Assembly (NCBI RefSeq): GCF_030654605.1
Contig: NZ_JAURXB010000114.1
Location: forward strand, 1-64,000
DNA: 64,000 nucleotides
Origin: Bradyrhizobium sp.
GTDB taxonomy: Bacteria; Pseudomonadota; Alphaproteobacteria; Rhizobiales; Xanthobacteraceae
Direction: 5' to 3'
Below are positions 16,996-26,736 of this stretch, in pieces. A program made the translations under genes and the position numbers. Positions within the stretch are counted from its first letter, which is position 1; every line of letters begins with the position of its first letter. The notes under the pieces are model-generated. The model was not told the DNA's origin. It did no database searches and saw only the letters and a program-made list of their open reading frames with translations.

Positions 16996-18156
16996 ATGGC
17001 GAAGATCGAACTAAACGGGGTCCGCAAGACCTTCGACCAGACGGCAATTCTAAAGGGAATTGATCTGACGATCGAAGACGGCGAATTCATCGCGCTGATC
17101 GGTCCATCGGGCTGCGGCAAGTCGACATTGCTGCGCATCATTGCGGGTCTGGAACCCCAGAGTTCCGGTGAGGTACGCATCGACGGCGTCCAGGTCGACG
17201 GCGTCAGGCCCAGCGCCCGCAACCTCGCGATGGTGTTTCAGTCCTACGCGCTGTATCCTCACTTGTCCGTATTCGACAACATAGCGGTGCCGCTGCGGAT
17301 GCGGCGCCATTCGGCGCTGGCCCGCATGCCCCTGATCGGCAGGCTCCATCCCGAACGCGGTCGGACCGAGCGTGGCATCCGCGAGGATGTCGAGCGCGTT
17401 GCCGCCCAGCTCGAACTTGCCGCACTGCTCAAGCGCAAGCCGGGACAATTATCCGGCGGCCAGCGCCAGCGCGTCGCGGTCGGTCGCGCCATCGTGCGCC
17501 AGCCCGTCGGCTTTCTGTTCGACGAACCCCTGTCGAATCTCGACGCCAAGCTGCGGGTACATATGCGCGCCGAGCTGGCCCAGCTGCATCGCCAGCTGAA
17601 GGCCACCTTCGTCTACGTCACCCACGACCAGGCCGAGGCGATGACGATGTCGAGCCGCATCGCCGTCATGATCGAGGGCAACATCGTCCAGATCGGCACC
17701 CCTGCCGAAGTCTACGAGAACCCGCGGGACATCCGCGTCGCGGAATTCGTCGGCAGTCCAAAGATCAACGCCATGCCGGGTGTCATCCGCGAGGACCGCG
17801 GCCTGGAAGTGCTGGGACGGCAACTTCGCCTCAATACCACGGCCGCGGCGGGCCGCTGTACGGTCTGTGTGCGTCCGGAGCGCATGGAGCTCGGTCCCGG
17901 CCCGGGCGCCATTGCAGGCATCGTGACGCATCTCGAGCATCTCGGTGCCGAAGCATTCATTCACGTCAAGGTCGATCGCATCGACCTGCCCCTGCTCGCA
18001 CGCGTCAGCCCCGATCAGCAGCTGCCGGAGATCGGCAGCGCCATCCAGCTCGGCTTTTCCGCCAGCGCCGTCAGAGCATTCGACGCAACCGGCAAACGCA
18101 TTGACGTCACGGCGCCGGCTCGCAGCGAGCGCGTGCGGGAGAAAGCCCTTGGCTGA
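16996..18156 (+). CDS. ABC importer ATPase, UgpC/MalK type
   Basis: 386 residues from the ATG at 16996 (MAKIELNGVRKTF). Walker A GPSGCGKST, Q-loop FQSYALYPH, signature LSGGQRQRVAVGRAI, Walker B VGFLFDEPLSNLDAKL, switch histidine THDQAEAM, then a C-terminal TOBE/OB regulatory domain (about 240-380). An extra segment of some 25 residues (about 112-137) separates the Q-loop from the helical subdomain, longer than in classical UgpC. First gene of a six-gene operon. Confidence 0.9.
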   Translation: MAKIELNGVRKTFDQTAILKGIDLTIEDGEFIALIGPSGCGKSTLLRIIAGLEPQSSGEVRIDGVQVDGVRPSARNLAMVFQSYALYPHLSVFDNIAVPLRMRRHSALARMPLIGRLHPERGRTERGIREDVERVAAQLELAALLKRKPGQLSGGQRQRVAVGRAIVRQPVGFLFDEPLSNLDAKLRVHMRAELAQLHRQLKATFVYVTHDQAEAMTMSSRIAVMIEGNIVQIGTPAEVYENPRDIRVAEFVGSPKINAMPGVIREDRGLEVLGRQLRLNTTAAAGRCTVCVRPERMELGPGPGAIAGIVTHLEHLGAEAFIHVKVDRIDLPLLARVSPDQQLPEIGSAIQLGFSASAVRAFDATGKRIDVTAPARSERVREKALG

Positions 18157-19096
18157 CGCCCTCGCCGCCGTTGCGATACCTGCCGAACGCCACGTGGCCC
18201 CGGCCACCCCATCGCGGGTTCGGAGCCACAATCGTACACGACCTGCGCTGGCCATGGTGGCGCCTGCCTTCACCCTGATGTGTTTGCTGTTGCTCGGACC
18301 ATTGCTCGGCGTCATCGCGCTGTCGTTCACCGACTACCAGCTCGGAAGCCCGCAATTCTCATGGATCGGCCTTGCGAACTATCAGGACATGTTTGGCGAC
18401 CGGGTGTTCTGGCTCTCGCTGCGCAACACGCTGACCTATGTCGCGATCGTGGTGCCCGCGGCGGTGGCGCTGGGGCTAGCCGTGGCGCTTCTGATCGAGA
18501 GCGGTGGTTCCTTGCGGACCTGGTATCGCACCATCTACTTCCTGCCTGTGATGGCGACGCTGATCGCGATGTCGATCGTCTGGGAATTCATGCTGCATCC
18601 GCAATTCGGCCTGATCAACGGGCTGCTGCACGGCATCGGGTTCGAGGGTTTCAGCTGGCTGCAGGACCGCCGCACCGCGCTGTACGCGCTCTGCGTGATC
18701 GGCATCTGGCAGGCGCTCGGCTTCAACATGGTGCTGTTTCTCGCCGGCCTGGTGTCAATCCCCCGACAGCTCTACGACGCAGCCGAGATCGACGGCGCGC
18801 ATGGCGCCTGGGCCCGGTTCCGGCTGGTGACCTGGCCGATGCTGGGACCGACCACCGTGTTCGTGGTGGTCATCACCGGGATCCGCTCGTTTCAGGTGTT
18901 CGACACCGTCCACGTGCTCACCAAGGGCGGGCCGTCGAAATCGTCCGAGGTCCTCATCCACACCATGTACGTCGAAAGCTTCGAGTTCTTCCGCTCCGGC
19001 TACGGCGCGGCTTTGACCGTGGTGTTCCTGGTGTTCGTGCTGCTGCTGACACTGATAAAGTCGGCACTGGCGAACCGCGGAGTGCATTACGCATGA
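18149..19096 (+). CDS. ABC importer permease, UgpA/MalF type
   Basis: About 315 residues if translation starts at the TTG at 18149, which overlaps the ATPase stop by 8 bases and has GGGAG about 9 bases upstream. An ATG at 18254 is the conservative alternative. Six hydrophobic helices and the EAA loop QLYDAAEIDGAHGAWARFRLVTWPMLGPT are visible. It pairs with the next permease, whose ATG overlaps this stop. Confidence 0.88.
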   Translation: MADALAAVAIPAERHVAPATPSRVRSHNRTRPALAMVAPAFTLMCLLLLGPLLGVIALSFTDYQLGSPQFSWIGLANYQDMFGDRVFWLSLRNTLTYVAIVVPAAVALGLAVALLIESGGSLRTWYRTIYFLPVMATLIAMSIVWEFMLHPQFGLINGLLHGIGFEGFSWLQDRRTALYALCVIGIWQALGFNMVLFLAGLVSIPRQLYDAAEIDGAHGAWARFRLVTWPMLGPTTVFVVVITGIRSFQVFDTVHVLTKGGPSKSSEVLIHTMYVESFEFFRSGYGAALTVVFLVFVLLLTLIKSALANRGVHYA

Positions 19097-19929
19097 CGCC
19101 ACGCCATCGTTCCATCGTCTGGTCCTTTACCCGGCATTCGCTGCTGCTGTGCGGCGCCGCGTTCATCCTGCTGCCGTTCCTCTGGATGATATCGACCGCG
19201 TCGAAACCGCAGACCGAGATCTTCACCAAGAGCATTCACTTCATCCCGCACAGCTTCGCACTGTGGGACAATTTTGCGACTGCCTTCGGCAAGGCCAATC
19301 TGTGGCGGTTCCTGGTCAACGGCGTCGTGGTCACCGTGTCGATCTTCCTCCTGCAGGTGTTGATCGCGCTGCCCGCCGCATATGCACTGGCCAAGCTGCG
19401 GTTCGCCGGCCGCGAGGTACTGTTCGCGCTGGTGCTGTTCTGCATCCTGATTCCGCCGCAGGCGACCGCGATCCCGGTGTTCCTGCTGTTTCACAAGCTC
19501 GGAATCCTCGACAGCTATGCCGCGCTGATCGTGCCGTTCACGATCTCGGCGTTCGGCATCTTCCTGATGCGGCAGTTCTTCAAGACCGTACCGGACGACC
19601 TGATCGAGGCCGCGCGCATGGACGGCATTTCCGAATTCGGGATCGTCTGGCGCGTGATGCTGCCGACAGCGATCCCGGCGCTGACCGCGTTCGGCATCTT
19701 CTCGGTGGTGGCGCACTGGAACGACTATTTCTGGCCGCTGATCGTGCTCAACAGCGAGCACCTGCGCACCCCGCCGCTCGGCGTCGCCAGCTTCCGCAAC
19801 GAGGAAGCCGGCACCAATTACGGCCCGCTGATGGCGGCAGCCATCGTGATCATCGCGCCGCTCGTCGTCGCGTTCCTGCTCGCGCAACGCCGGTTCATCG
19901 AGGGCATCACGCTGACCGGTATCAAGTAG
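19093..19929 (+). CDS. ABC importer permease, UgpE/MalG type
   Basis: 278 residues from the ATG at 19093, in an ATGA overlap with the preceding permease stop. The hydrophobic N-terminus, the EAA loop (DLIEAARMDGISEFGIVWRVMLPTAIPAL) and the terminal RRFIEGITLTGIK are hallmarks of the carbohydrate/glycerol-phosphate class of importers. The open frame extends far upstream but only across the other permease. Confidence 0.9.
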   Translation: MTPRHRSIVWSFTRHSLLLCGAAFILLPFLWMISTASKPQTEIFTKSIHFIPHSFALWDNFATAFGKANLWRFLVNGVVVTVSIFLLQVLIALPAAYALAKLRFAGREVLFALVLFCILIPPQATAIPVFLLFHKLGILDSYAALIVPFTISAFGIFLMRQFFKTVPDDLIEAARMDGISEFGIVWRVMLPTAIPALTAFGIFSVVAHWNDYFWPLIVLNSEHLRTPPLGVASFRNEEAGTNYGPLMAAAIVIIAPLVVAFLLAQRRFIEGITLTGIK

Positions 19930-19962
19930 ACCTCAGGTGCAATCGTAACGAAGGAGCTATCG

Positions 19963-21246
19963 ATGTTGAAAAGACTGACTGTCGCCACACTGGCCGTGCT
20001 TGCCGGCGTCGCCGGCGCACACGCCCAGAGCCAGACCGAAGTGGTGCTGCAATATCCATATCCGGAGCTGTTCACCGAAACCCACAAGAAGATCGCCGAA
20101 GAGTTCGCCAAGGTTCGTCCCGACATCAAGGTGTCGATGCGTGCTCCCTATGAATCCTATGAGGACGGCACCCAGCGCGTACTGCGCGAGGCCGTCACCA
20201 GCCAGATGCCCGACGTCAGCTTCCAGGGCCTCAATCGCATCCGCGTTCTCGTCGACAAGAGCATCCCGGCGCCGCTCGATGGCTACATCGCCGCAGAGAA
20301 GGATTTCGACAAGCAGGGATTCCACCAGGCGATGTTCGACATCGGCACTTCCAGCGGCAAGGTCTACGCGCTGCCGTTCGCGATCTCGCTGCCGATCGTC
20401 TATGTCAACCTCGACCTCGCCAAAAAGGCCGGCGCGGATCCGGAAAAGCTGCCGGTGACGTGGGACGGCATCATTGACCTCGCCAAGAAGATCAAGGCCA
20501 GCTCGCCCGACGTCAACGGCATCACCTACGCCTGGGACATCACGGGCAACTGGCTCTGGCAGGCTCCGGTGTTTTCACGCGGCGGCTCGATGCTGAACGC
20601 CGACGAGACCAAGGTGGCGTTCGACGGACCGGAGGGCCAGTTCGCGATCCGCATGCTGGCGCGGCTCATCACCGATGGCGGCATGCCAAATCTCGATCAA
20701 CCCTCGATGCGTGCCGCGTTCGCCGCCGGCAAGACCGGCATCCACGTCACCTCGACCTCGGATCTGAACAAGGTGACGCAGATGATCGGCGACAAGTTCA
20801 CGCTGAAGACCCACACCTTCCCCGATGTCGTCGCCAGCAAGGGCCGGCTGCCCGCGGGCGGCAACGTGGTGATGATCCTCGCCAAGGACAAGGCCAAGCG
20901 CGACGCCTCCTGGGAAGTCGTCAAATTCTGGACCGGTCCCAAGGGTGCGGCGATCATGGCGGAAACCACCGGTTACATGCCGCCCAACAAGGTCACCAAC
21001 GAGGTCTACCTGAAGGACTTCTATGTCAAGAACCCGAACAACTACACCGCGGTCAAGCAACTGCCGCTGCTGACCAAGTGGTACGCGTTTCCCGGTGACA
21101 ACGGTCTGAAGATTACCGACGTCATCAAGGATCATCTCAACACCATCATTTCGGGAACGCGTACCAAGGAACCCGATGCCGTTCTCGCCAACATGGCCTC
21201 CGACGTGCAGAAGCTGCTGCCGAAATCGGTCGGCTCGGCGCGCTGA
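19963..21246 (+). CDS. Extracellular solute-binding protein, UgpB type
   Basis: 427 residues with a Sec signal (MLKRLTVATLAVLAGVAGAHAQS) and a strong AAGGAG site. It belongs to the large family 1 binding proteins (maltose/glycerol-3-phosphate): TEVVLQYPYPELFTETHKKIAEEF at the start, later VYALPFAISLPIVYVNLDLAKKAG and a C-terminal GFMP-like TTGYMPPNKV. With two phosphodiesterases in the same operon and a Pho box in front, a glycerophosphodiester or related organophosphate is the likeliest ligand (inference). Confidence 0.88.
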   Translation: MLKRLTVATLAVLAGVAGAHAQSQTEVVLQYPYPELFTETHKKIAEEFAKVRPDIKVSMRAPYESYEDGTQRVLREAVTSQMPDVSFQGLNRIRVLVDKSIPAPLDGYIAAEKDFDKQGFHQAMFDIGTSSGKVYALPFAISLPIVYVNLDLAKKAGADPEKLPVTWDGIIDLAKKIKASSPDVNGITYAWDITGNWLWQAPVFSRGGSMLNADETKVAFDGPEGQFAIRMLARLITDGGMPNLDQPSMRAAFAAGKTGIHVTSTSDLNKVTQMIGDKFTLKTHTFPDVVASKGRLPAGGNVVMILAKDKAKRDASWEVVKFWTGPKGAAIMAETTGYMPPNKVTNEVYLKDFYVKNPNNYTAVKQLPLLTKWYAFPGDNGLKITDVIKDHLNTIISGTRTKEPDAVLANMASDVQKLLPKSVGSAR

Positions 21247-21255
21247 CTTGAAATT

Positions 21256-21307
21256 TGCGGGCATCACGCCCGCTTACCCAAACCAGCGGGGCGCCACGGC
21301 GCCCCGC
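21256..21307 (+). terminator. Two intra-operon hairpins after the binding protein
   Basis: GCGGGC-ATCAC-GCCCGC (21257-21273) and a stronger GCGGGGCGCC/GGCGCCCCGC hairpin (21286-21307). No T-run follows, so full termination is unlikely. Such structures after a binding-protein gene usually protect its mRNA or attenuate downstream expression. Confidence 0.5.
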
Positions 21308-21330
21308 TTCTCATACCAGCGAGGTTGATC

Positions 21331-22155
21331 ATGAAACTCATCCATATGAGCGACATCCATCTCACCGCTCCCGGTGGCACCATCGGCGGCCGCGACCCCC
21401 GCCATAACTTCGAGCGCGCGCTCGGGCACGTCCTGGCCGACCACAGCGACGCCGAGCTGATGGTGATCACCGGCGACCTCTCCGATTGGGGCGACCGGGC
21501 GGACTATGAATGGCTGCGGAGCCGGCTGGATACCTTTCCGCTTCCGGTTCGTCTTTGCATCGGCAATCACGACAATCGCGCGGCGTTCCTCAGCGTATTC
21601 CCCGAATACGCGGAGTCCGACGGTTTCGCGCAGGGCGTTCACGACACCGCCGCCGGCCGCTGCCTGTTTCTCGACACCACCGAGCCCCGGACCCATGCCG
21701 GTCGCTATTGCGCGCCGCGGCAGGACTGGCTGGAGCAGCAGCTGTTCGAACATGACGGTCCGCATCTGCTGTTCATGCACCACAATCCGATGCCGACCCA
21801 TCTCGGTCCGATGGACCGGATCCGGCTGTTGGACGATGCGGCATTCCGCCAGATCGTCGGCCGGCATCGCGACAAGATCCGGCATATCTTCTTCGGCCAC
21901 TGTCATCTGCCGCTCGGCGGCTCGGTCGCCGGCGTCCCCGCCACCTCGCTGCGCGGTACCAACCATGCCAGCTATCCGCTGTTTTCGGAGAAGCTGATGC
22001 TGAGCGCGTCCGATCTGCCGGAGTCCTATGGCGTCGCATTCGTCGGCCCGGACTACGTCACCGTGCACATGGTGGAGTTCGGCTACCAGGGCGCGATTCG
22101 GACCGAGGGCTCGCCGGATTTTGCCATGTGGGACCGGGAGACCATGCAGCGATGA
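21331..22155 (+). CDS. Metallophosphoesterase, GpdQ/CpdA (class III phosphodiesterase) type
   Basis: 274 residues from the ATG at 21331 (GAGG six bases upstream). The binuclear metal motifs occur in order: SDIHL (D-x-H), GDLSDWG, GNHD, FMHHNPMP and FGHCHLP (GHxH). This is the family of cyclic nucleotide phosphodiesterases and the glycerophosphodiesterase GpdQ. No signal peptide is present, so it acts in the cytoplasm, after import. Directly followed by a paralogue with an ATGA overlap. Confidence 0.9.
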   Translation: MKLIHMSDIHLTAPGGTIGGRDPRHNFERALGHVLADHSDAELMVITGDLSDWGDRADYEWLRSRLDTFPLPVRLCIGNHDNRAAFLSVFPEYAESDGFAQGVHDTAAGRCLFLDTTEPRTHAGRYCAPRQDWLEQQLFEHDGPHLLFMHHNPMPTHLGPMDRIRLLDDAAFRQIVGRHRDKIRHIFFGHCHLPLGGSVAGVPATSLRGTNHASYPLFSEKLMLSASDLPESYGVAFVGPDYVTVHMVEFGYQGAIRTEGSPDFAMWDRETMQR

Positions 22156-23000
22156 AATTCGTCATTCTCACCGACACCCATTTCGTGCCGCGCGGCAAGA
22201 AGCTCTACGGGCTCGACCCGGCGGAGCGCCTCGCGGTCGCCGTCGAGAAGATCAACGCGACGCACGAGGACATCTCCTTCGTCATCGTATCGGGCGATCT
22301 CGCCCATTGGGGCGAACGGGCGGCCTATGCCAGTCTCGCCGGCGTGCTGGCCGGACTCGACGCCCCCACCATTCTGATGATGGGGAACCACGACAAACGC
22401 GATGCGTTCCGGAGCGAATTCGTCGGGGCCGACCGTGATGCCGACGGCTTCGTTCAGGGCGTGCACCTGTTCGATGCCGCGACCGTCGTCACGCTGGACA
22501 CGCTGAACGAAGAGACGCCCGACCATGCCGGCGTCCTGTGCGAAGCGCGGCTGCATTTTCTGGAAGAAGCGCTCGGCTCCGCGCCGGCCGACCGGCCGCT
22601 ATTGCTGTTCCAGCATCATCCGCCGTTCGACAGCGGCCTGCGCTACATGGACACCATCAAGCTCGCCAACGGCGAGGCCGAATGGGACATCATCGCCCGC
22701 ACGCGAAGACCCGATTACATGTTCATGGGCCATCTGCACCGCCCGATCGCCGGCACCTGGCGCGGCATACCGTTCCATATCCAGCGCGCGCTGACCCATC
22801 AGGTCGCCTTCGATTTCGAAACCGAGGGCCATATTCCGGGCACGCACGAGGCGCCGGACTATTCGCTGGCCACCGTGGGCGATGGAAACATCGTCATCCA
22901 CCAATGCTCGTTTCTCTACGATGGCCCGGCCTTTTCGCTGCACGACCCGAAAGCCCAGAGCTCTCAATCGATCGGAGACCTCGTCAAGGTGATGGGGTAG
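22152..23000 (+). CDS. Second GpdQ/CpdA-type metallophosphoesterase
   Basis: 282 residues from the ATG at 22152, overlapping the preceding stop. Motifs: TDTHF, GDLAHWGE, GNHD, FQHHPPFDSG and GHLHRP. It is clearly related to the upstream enzyme but diverged, with different substrate-pocket residues and a longer C-terminus, so the pair may split diester and monoester steps or different head groups. Last gene of the importer operon; it ends 3 bases from the convergent chemoreceptor gene. Confidence 0.9.
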   Translation: MKFVILTDTHFVPRGKKLYGLDPAERLAVAVEKINATHEDISFVIVSGDLAHWGERAAYASLAGVLAGLDAPTILMMGNHDKRDAFRSEFVGADRDADGFVQGVHLFDAATVVTLDTLNEETPDHAGVLCEARLHFLEEALGSAPADRPLLLFQHHPPFDSGLRYMDTIKLANGEAEWDIIARTRRPDYMFMGHLHRPIAGTWRGIPFHIQRALTHQVAFDFETEGHIPGTHEAPDYSLATVGDGNIVIHQCSFLYDGPAFSLHDPKAQSSQSIGDLVKVMG

Positions 23001-23003
23001 AGG

Positions 23004-24974
23004 TCAGGCGGCCCTGACCGAGTTGAGAAATTTTCCGACTTCGAGCTTGAGCCGGTTGCTTTCGCTCGACAGCGATTTTGCCGCGGAATGAACCTGCGCG
23101 GACGCCGAACCGGTCTCGGTCGCGCCATGCTGCACTTCGGCAATGTTCGAGGAAACCTGCTGCGTGCCCTCTGCGGCGTGCTGGATGTTGCGCGATATTT
23201 CCTGCGTCGCGGCGCCCTGCTCTTCCACCGAGGAGGCGATGGTCGAGGAGATCTCCGACATGCGGCCGATGGTGTTGCCGATCTCCTTGATGGCCCCCAC
23301 CGAATCCTGGGTGGCGGCCTGAATGCCCGATATCTGCTGGCTGATTTCGCCGGTCGCTTTCGCCGTCTGTTCGGCGAGCGCCTTCACTTCCGACGCCACC
23401 ACGGCAAAGCCGCGACCGGCCTCGCCGGCGCGCGCCGCTTCGATGGTCGCGTTCAGCGCCAGCAGATTGGTCTGTCCGGCGATGGTATTGATCAATTCGA
23501 CCACGTCGCCGATGCGACTGGCGGCCAGCGACAGCGCGCTGACGCGGTTGTTGGTCTCCTGCGCCTGGTCGACCGCCTCGCTGGCGACCCGGGATGATTC
23601 CTGGACCTGCCGGCTGATCTCGTTCACCGACGCGGTCAGTTCCTCGCTGGCCGCGGAAACCGATTGCACATTGGTGGATGCCTCTTCGGAAGCCGCGGCA
23701 ACCACGGTGGCAAGATTTTGCGATCGCTCGGCGGCCTTCGTCAGCGTATCGGCGGAGGCCTCGAGTTCGGTCGCCGCCGAAGACACGGTCTCGACGATCT
23801 CGCCCACCGCCCCCTCGAAAGCGTCGGCAAGCTCCTGCATGTCGGCCTTGCGCTGTTCCAGCTGCCGTTGCTCCGTCTCGCGCTGTTCGGCGCGCAGCCG
23901 CTCCGCTTCGGTCATGCTGTTCTTGAACACTTCGACCGCGCCGGCCATTTCGCCGATCTCGTCCCGGCGGCCGAGGCCCGGGATCGCGATCCTGAGGTCG
24001 CCCGTCGCAAGCCGGGTCATCGCCGAGACCATCGAAGCGATCGCCCCAGAGATCGACCGTCCGATCAATAGCGAAAGTCCCATCACCAGGACGACCGCCA
24101 GGGCGAACGCGATCATCATCCACGTGCCGACCGAGCTGCGCGTCGCCGCCTCATGGGCTTCAGCCCCAGTGTACGCCTGCTCGACACTTTTCTCGACCTC
24201 GACGATCACAGGCTCGATGTCGCGAAACGTCTGCGACATCGCAGCGCCAAGGCTCGCAACTTCCAGCGCGCCGGTGGCCCAGGCAGAGAAATCCGCCTGA
24301 TATTTTTCCAGCTTCCCGGCGATGTCCGACTTCAGCGCCGGTTGTATTCCGGTCCCTGCCAGCGACTTCGAGAAATTCGCCGCGGTCTTTTTCAGTTCAC
24401 CGACATACTTCTCGTTGCGCCGCAGCATGAAATCTTTCTCATGCCGCCGCATCATCAGCATCAAGCTGGTCAGTCGCGGATCGTCGATTTCCTTGAGCCT
24501 GGCTTCTATGTCGTGAACCGCACCGCGCAGCGAACCGGTCAGGCCGAGCTTCTCGTTCAGGCCAAGCCTGATCTCGGCTTGCGCCAAACCTGCAAAGTTC
24601 TTCACGTAATTTGCGAAGCCGCGCTGCGCGATCTCGACCTTCCCAAGGATGGCGTTGAAGTCGCCGGATCGCATCATGGATTTCAGTTTGTCGATGTCGC
24701 GGTGTATTCCGGCAGACAATTCCGAATGATGCTTCAGGTAGGACTCGTTGCGACGGAGCTGAAAATCCTTCTCGGCCCTGCGCGCCTCCAGCATCTTGAT
24801 CGAAATCTGCTTGTTCAGGCTGGAGATGGCGCGGCCTTCGCTTGCGACAATCCGCGACGCATCCTGCAACCCGTTTCCAATCTGGTAGATCGCCCCGAAT
24901 GCGAGAAGCCCGATCAACCCGACGATGCCTATCGCCATGATCCTGTGTGTGAGACGAACGGAAAAGCCGCTCAT
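23004..24974 (-). CDS. Methyl-accepting chemotaxis protein with HBM-type sensor
   Basis: 656 residues from the ATG at 24974 (AGGAAAC upstream). Layout: TM1 (about 14-34); a helical periplasmic domain of about 255 residues; TM2 ([21 protein letters not shown]); HAMP; and a signalling domain with the tip [29 protein letters not shown] segment. The sensor contains two related stretches, [16 protein letters not shown] and [16 protein letters not shown], which is the internal duplication of helical bimodular (HBM) domains that bind organic acids. No CheW/CheA genes are near, so it joins a remote array. Confidence 0.92.
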   Translation of the reverse strand: MSGFSVRLTHRIMAIGIVGLIGLLAFGAIYQIGNGLQDASRIVASEGRAISSLNKQISIKMLEARRAEKDFQLRRNESYLKHHSELSAGIHRDIDKLKSMMRSGDFNAILGKVEIAQRGFANYVKNFAGLAQAEIRLGLNEKLGLTGSLRGAVHDIEARLKEIDDPRLTSLMLMMRRHEKDFMLRRNEKYVGELKKTAANFSKSLAGTGIQPALKSDIAGKLEKYQADFSAWATGALEVASLGAAMSQTFRDIEPVIVEVEKSVEQAYTGAEAHEAATRSSVGTWMMIAFALAVVLVMGLSLLIGRSISGAIASMVSAMTRLATGDLRIAIPGLGRRDEIGEMAGAVEVFKNSMTEAERLRAEQRETEQRQLEQRKADMQELADAFEGAVGEIVETVSSAATELEASADTLTKAAERSQNLATVVAAASEEASTNVQSVSAASEELTASVNEISRQVQESSRVASEAVDQAQETNNRVSALSLAASRIGDVVELINTIAGQTNLLALNATIEAARAGEAGRGFAVVASEVKALAEQTAKATGEISQQISGIQAATQDSVGAIKEIGNTIGRMSEISSTIASSVEEQGAATQEISRNIQHAAEGTQQVSSNIAEVQHGATETGSASAQVHSAAKSLSSESNRLKLEVGKFLNSVRAA

Positions 24975-25436
24975 GATTGTTTCCTGGTCATTTTGGGATT
25001 CGTAGGATCTATGCCGAACCGACAGTGCACATTTATTCGGCAATTCTAATCGATCAGATTTTACGCTTCGCTAACGCTGACGAGTGGGCGGCCCGCAACG
25101 GACCGTAGAAGTACGGAAATCAGCGTTTGAATTGAGCGCTGAAATTGCACTGAACATTGATGCAACCGACGACACAAGGCGCGGCGCTAGTTGAAGCGAC
25201 AGCGCGAATCGAGCGCGGGCCCAGAGACGAATTGACACCGAGCGTTGCGCAGAACGTGGTGATGCACGTAGGCGGACCCATCGAAAAGGTTGGCTCGCCG
25301 CCACCGGCGTATGGTCGCGGCCGCCGTCGTCCTTATCGTTGGCGTAGCTCCCTCATAAACACGGGCGCATTTCAGACGTGCGTCGAAGTTCTCCGCGACC
25401 ATTGCGGGCCGGATCGGCCCAATCTAGGGTCATGTC
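24975..25436. other. Intergenic region, no feature recognised
   Basis: 462 bases between the chemoreceptor and the divergent methyltransferase. It must hold both promoters. I see no convincing operator, repeat or RNA, and the short open frames look random in composition. Confidence 0.6.
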
Positions 25437-26666
25437 ATGGAAGACACAGTTACAGAGGCGGTCAGGAAGCAGTACGAGGCGTACAGCTATCCGCCGCCAA
25501 TCGAGGACGCCGAGAAATTCCTGAAGCAATGGGGACCGCTGACATGTGACCCCAGATTTGCCGGCATTCAGTTGTGGCCAGAGGGCCGGCCCCGGCAAGA
25601 CCTGCGCATCTTGTGCGCCGGTTGCGGCTCTTCCCAGGCGGCTCTGATCGCCCTTAACAACCCGGATTGTTCTGTCGTCGGTATCGATCTTTCCGAGGCC
25701 AGCCTCGCTCAGTCCAACCGTCTTCGCGAGCGACACAGCCTCGGCAACCTTGAACTTCGGCAGATGAGCCTGCTCGATGTCGGCCAGTTGAACCGCTCCT
25801 TCGACCTGATCGTTTCCACCGGCGTTCTTCATCACCTTCCCGATCCGGATGCCGGACTGAAGGCACTCGCGGATGTACTCGATGTCAGGGGCAGCATGGC
25901 CATCATGCTGTACGGGACGGCCGGGCGCGCCGGCGTCTATCTGGTGCAGGATATCCTGCGGCGGCTTGGCGCCGGTCCGAATGCCGAGGGCGTCAGGATT
26001 GCGCGCGAGCTTCTGAAGGCTGTCCCCTCGTACCACTATTTGGTCTCGACCAACGGCAAGCTGCCCAACGACCTGACCGACGATGTCGGCGACGCGGGGC
26101 TGGTGGACATGCTGCTTCACCCGCAGGATCGCGCCTACTCGGTGCCGGAGATCATGGCGTTTGTCGAAACGGCCGGGCTGATCTTCTCCGGCTGGAACGA
26201 CAACGCGCTGTACTGCGCCGATCGCTATCTCAGCGGAGAGATGCTGGAAAGAATTCTGGCGCTGCCGGCCGCCGAACAGTGGGCGGTGATGGATAATCTG
26301 GCCGTGCTGACGTCAAGGCACGATTTTTTCGTCAGGAAGCCCGAGAGCGCGCGCTTCCTCATCCGTTTCGATACCGACGATTTTCTGGCGTATGTCCCGC
26401 TGGTTCGCGCCGGCACCAGGCTTGCCGGCGTCGCCAACGCATTGATCCTGACGCGCGCTGCGTCGCACGGCGAAGTCGTTACCCCGATATCGAGATCGGA
26501 AGCCTTGCTGCTGGAGCGCGCAGACGCAAACAAGAGCATCTCGGAAATTCTGTCCGACGCCGTGTTCGTGCCGTTCGAGCCCGAACAACGGACGAAATTC
26601 GCGCGCGCCGTCTGCGAGCGCATGTGGCGGTCGGGGCATCTGCTGTTCGGCAGACGCAACGCCTAG
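25437..26666 (+). CDS. SAM-dependent methyltransferase with C-terminal accessory domain
   Basis: 409 residues. A class I methyltransferase core lies at about 55-160: motif I ILCAGCGSSQAA, motif II VVGIDLS, and FDLIVSTGVLHHLPDP. After a linker, residues about 280-405 form a separate domain (SRSEALLLERADANKSISEIL) resembling regulatory or winged-helix tails of protein methyltransferases. The substrate is unknown. It stands alone, with the convergent LuxR gene 70 bases downstream, so context does not help. Confidence 0.8.
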   Translation: MEDTVTEAVRKQYEAYSYPPPIEDAEKFLKQWGPLTCDPRFAGIQLWPEGRPRQDLRILCAGCGSSQAALIALNNPDCSVVGIDLSEASLAQSNRLRERHSLGNLELRQMSLLDVGQLNRSFDLIVSTGVLHHLPDPDAGLKALADVLDVRGSMAIMLYGTAGRAGVYLVQDILRRLGAGPNAEGVRIARELLKAVPSYHYLVSTNGKLPNDLTDDVGDAGLVDMLLHPQDRAYSVPEIMAFVETAGLIFSGWNDNALYCADRYLSGEMLERILALPAAEQWAVMDNLAVLTSRHDFFVRKPESARFLIRFDTDDFLAYVPLVRAGTRLAGVANALILTRAASHGEVVTPISRSEALLLERADANKSISEILSDAVFVPFEPEQRTKFARAVCERMWRSGHLLFGRRNA

Positions 26667-26736
26667 CCCGAGCCCGGAAAACCGGACGGCGCGAAAGCGC
26701 CGGTCGGAGCAGGCTTTCGACGCGCCGAATCCGAGG

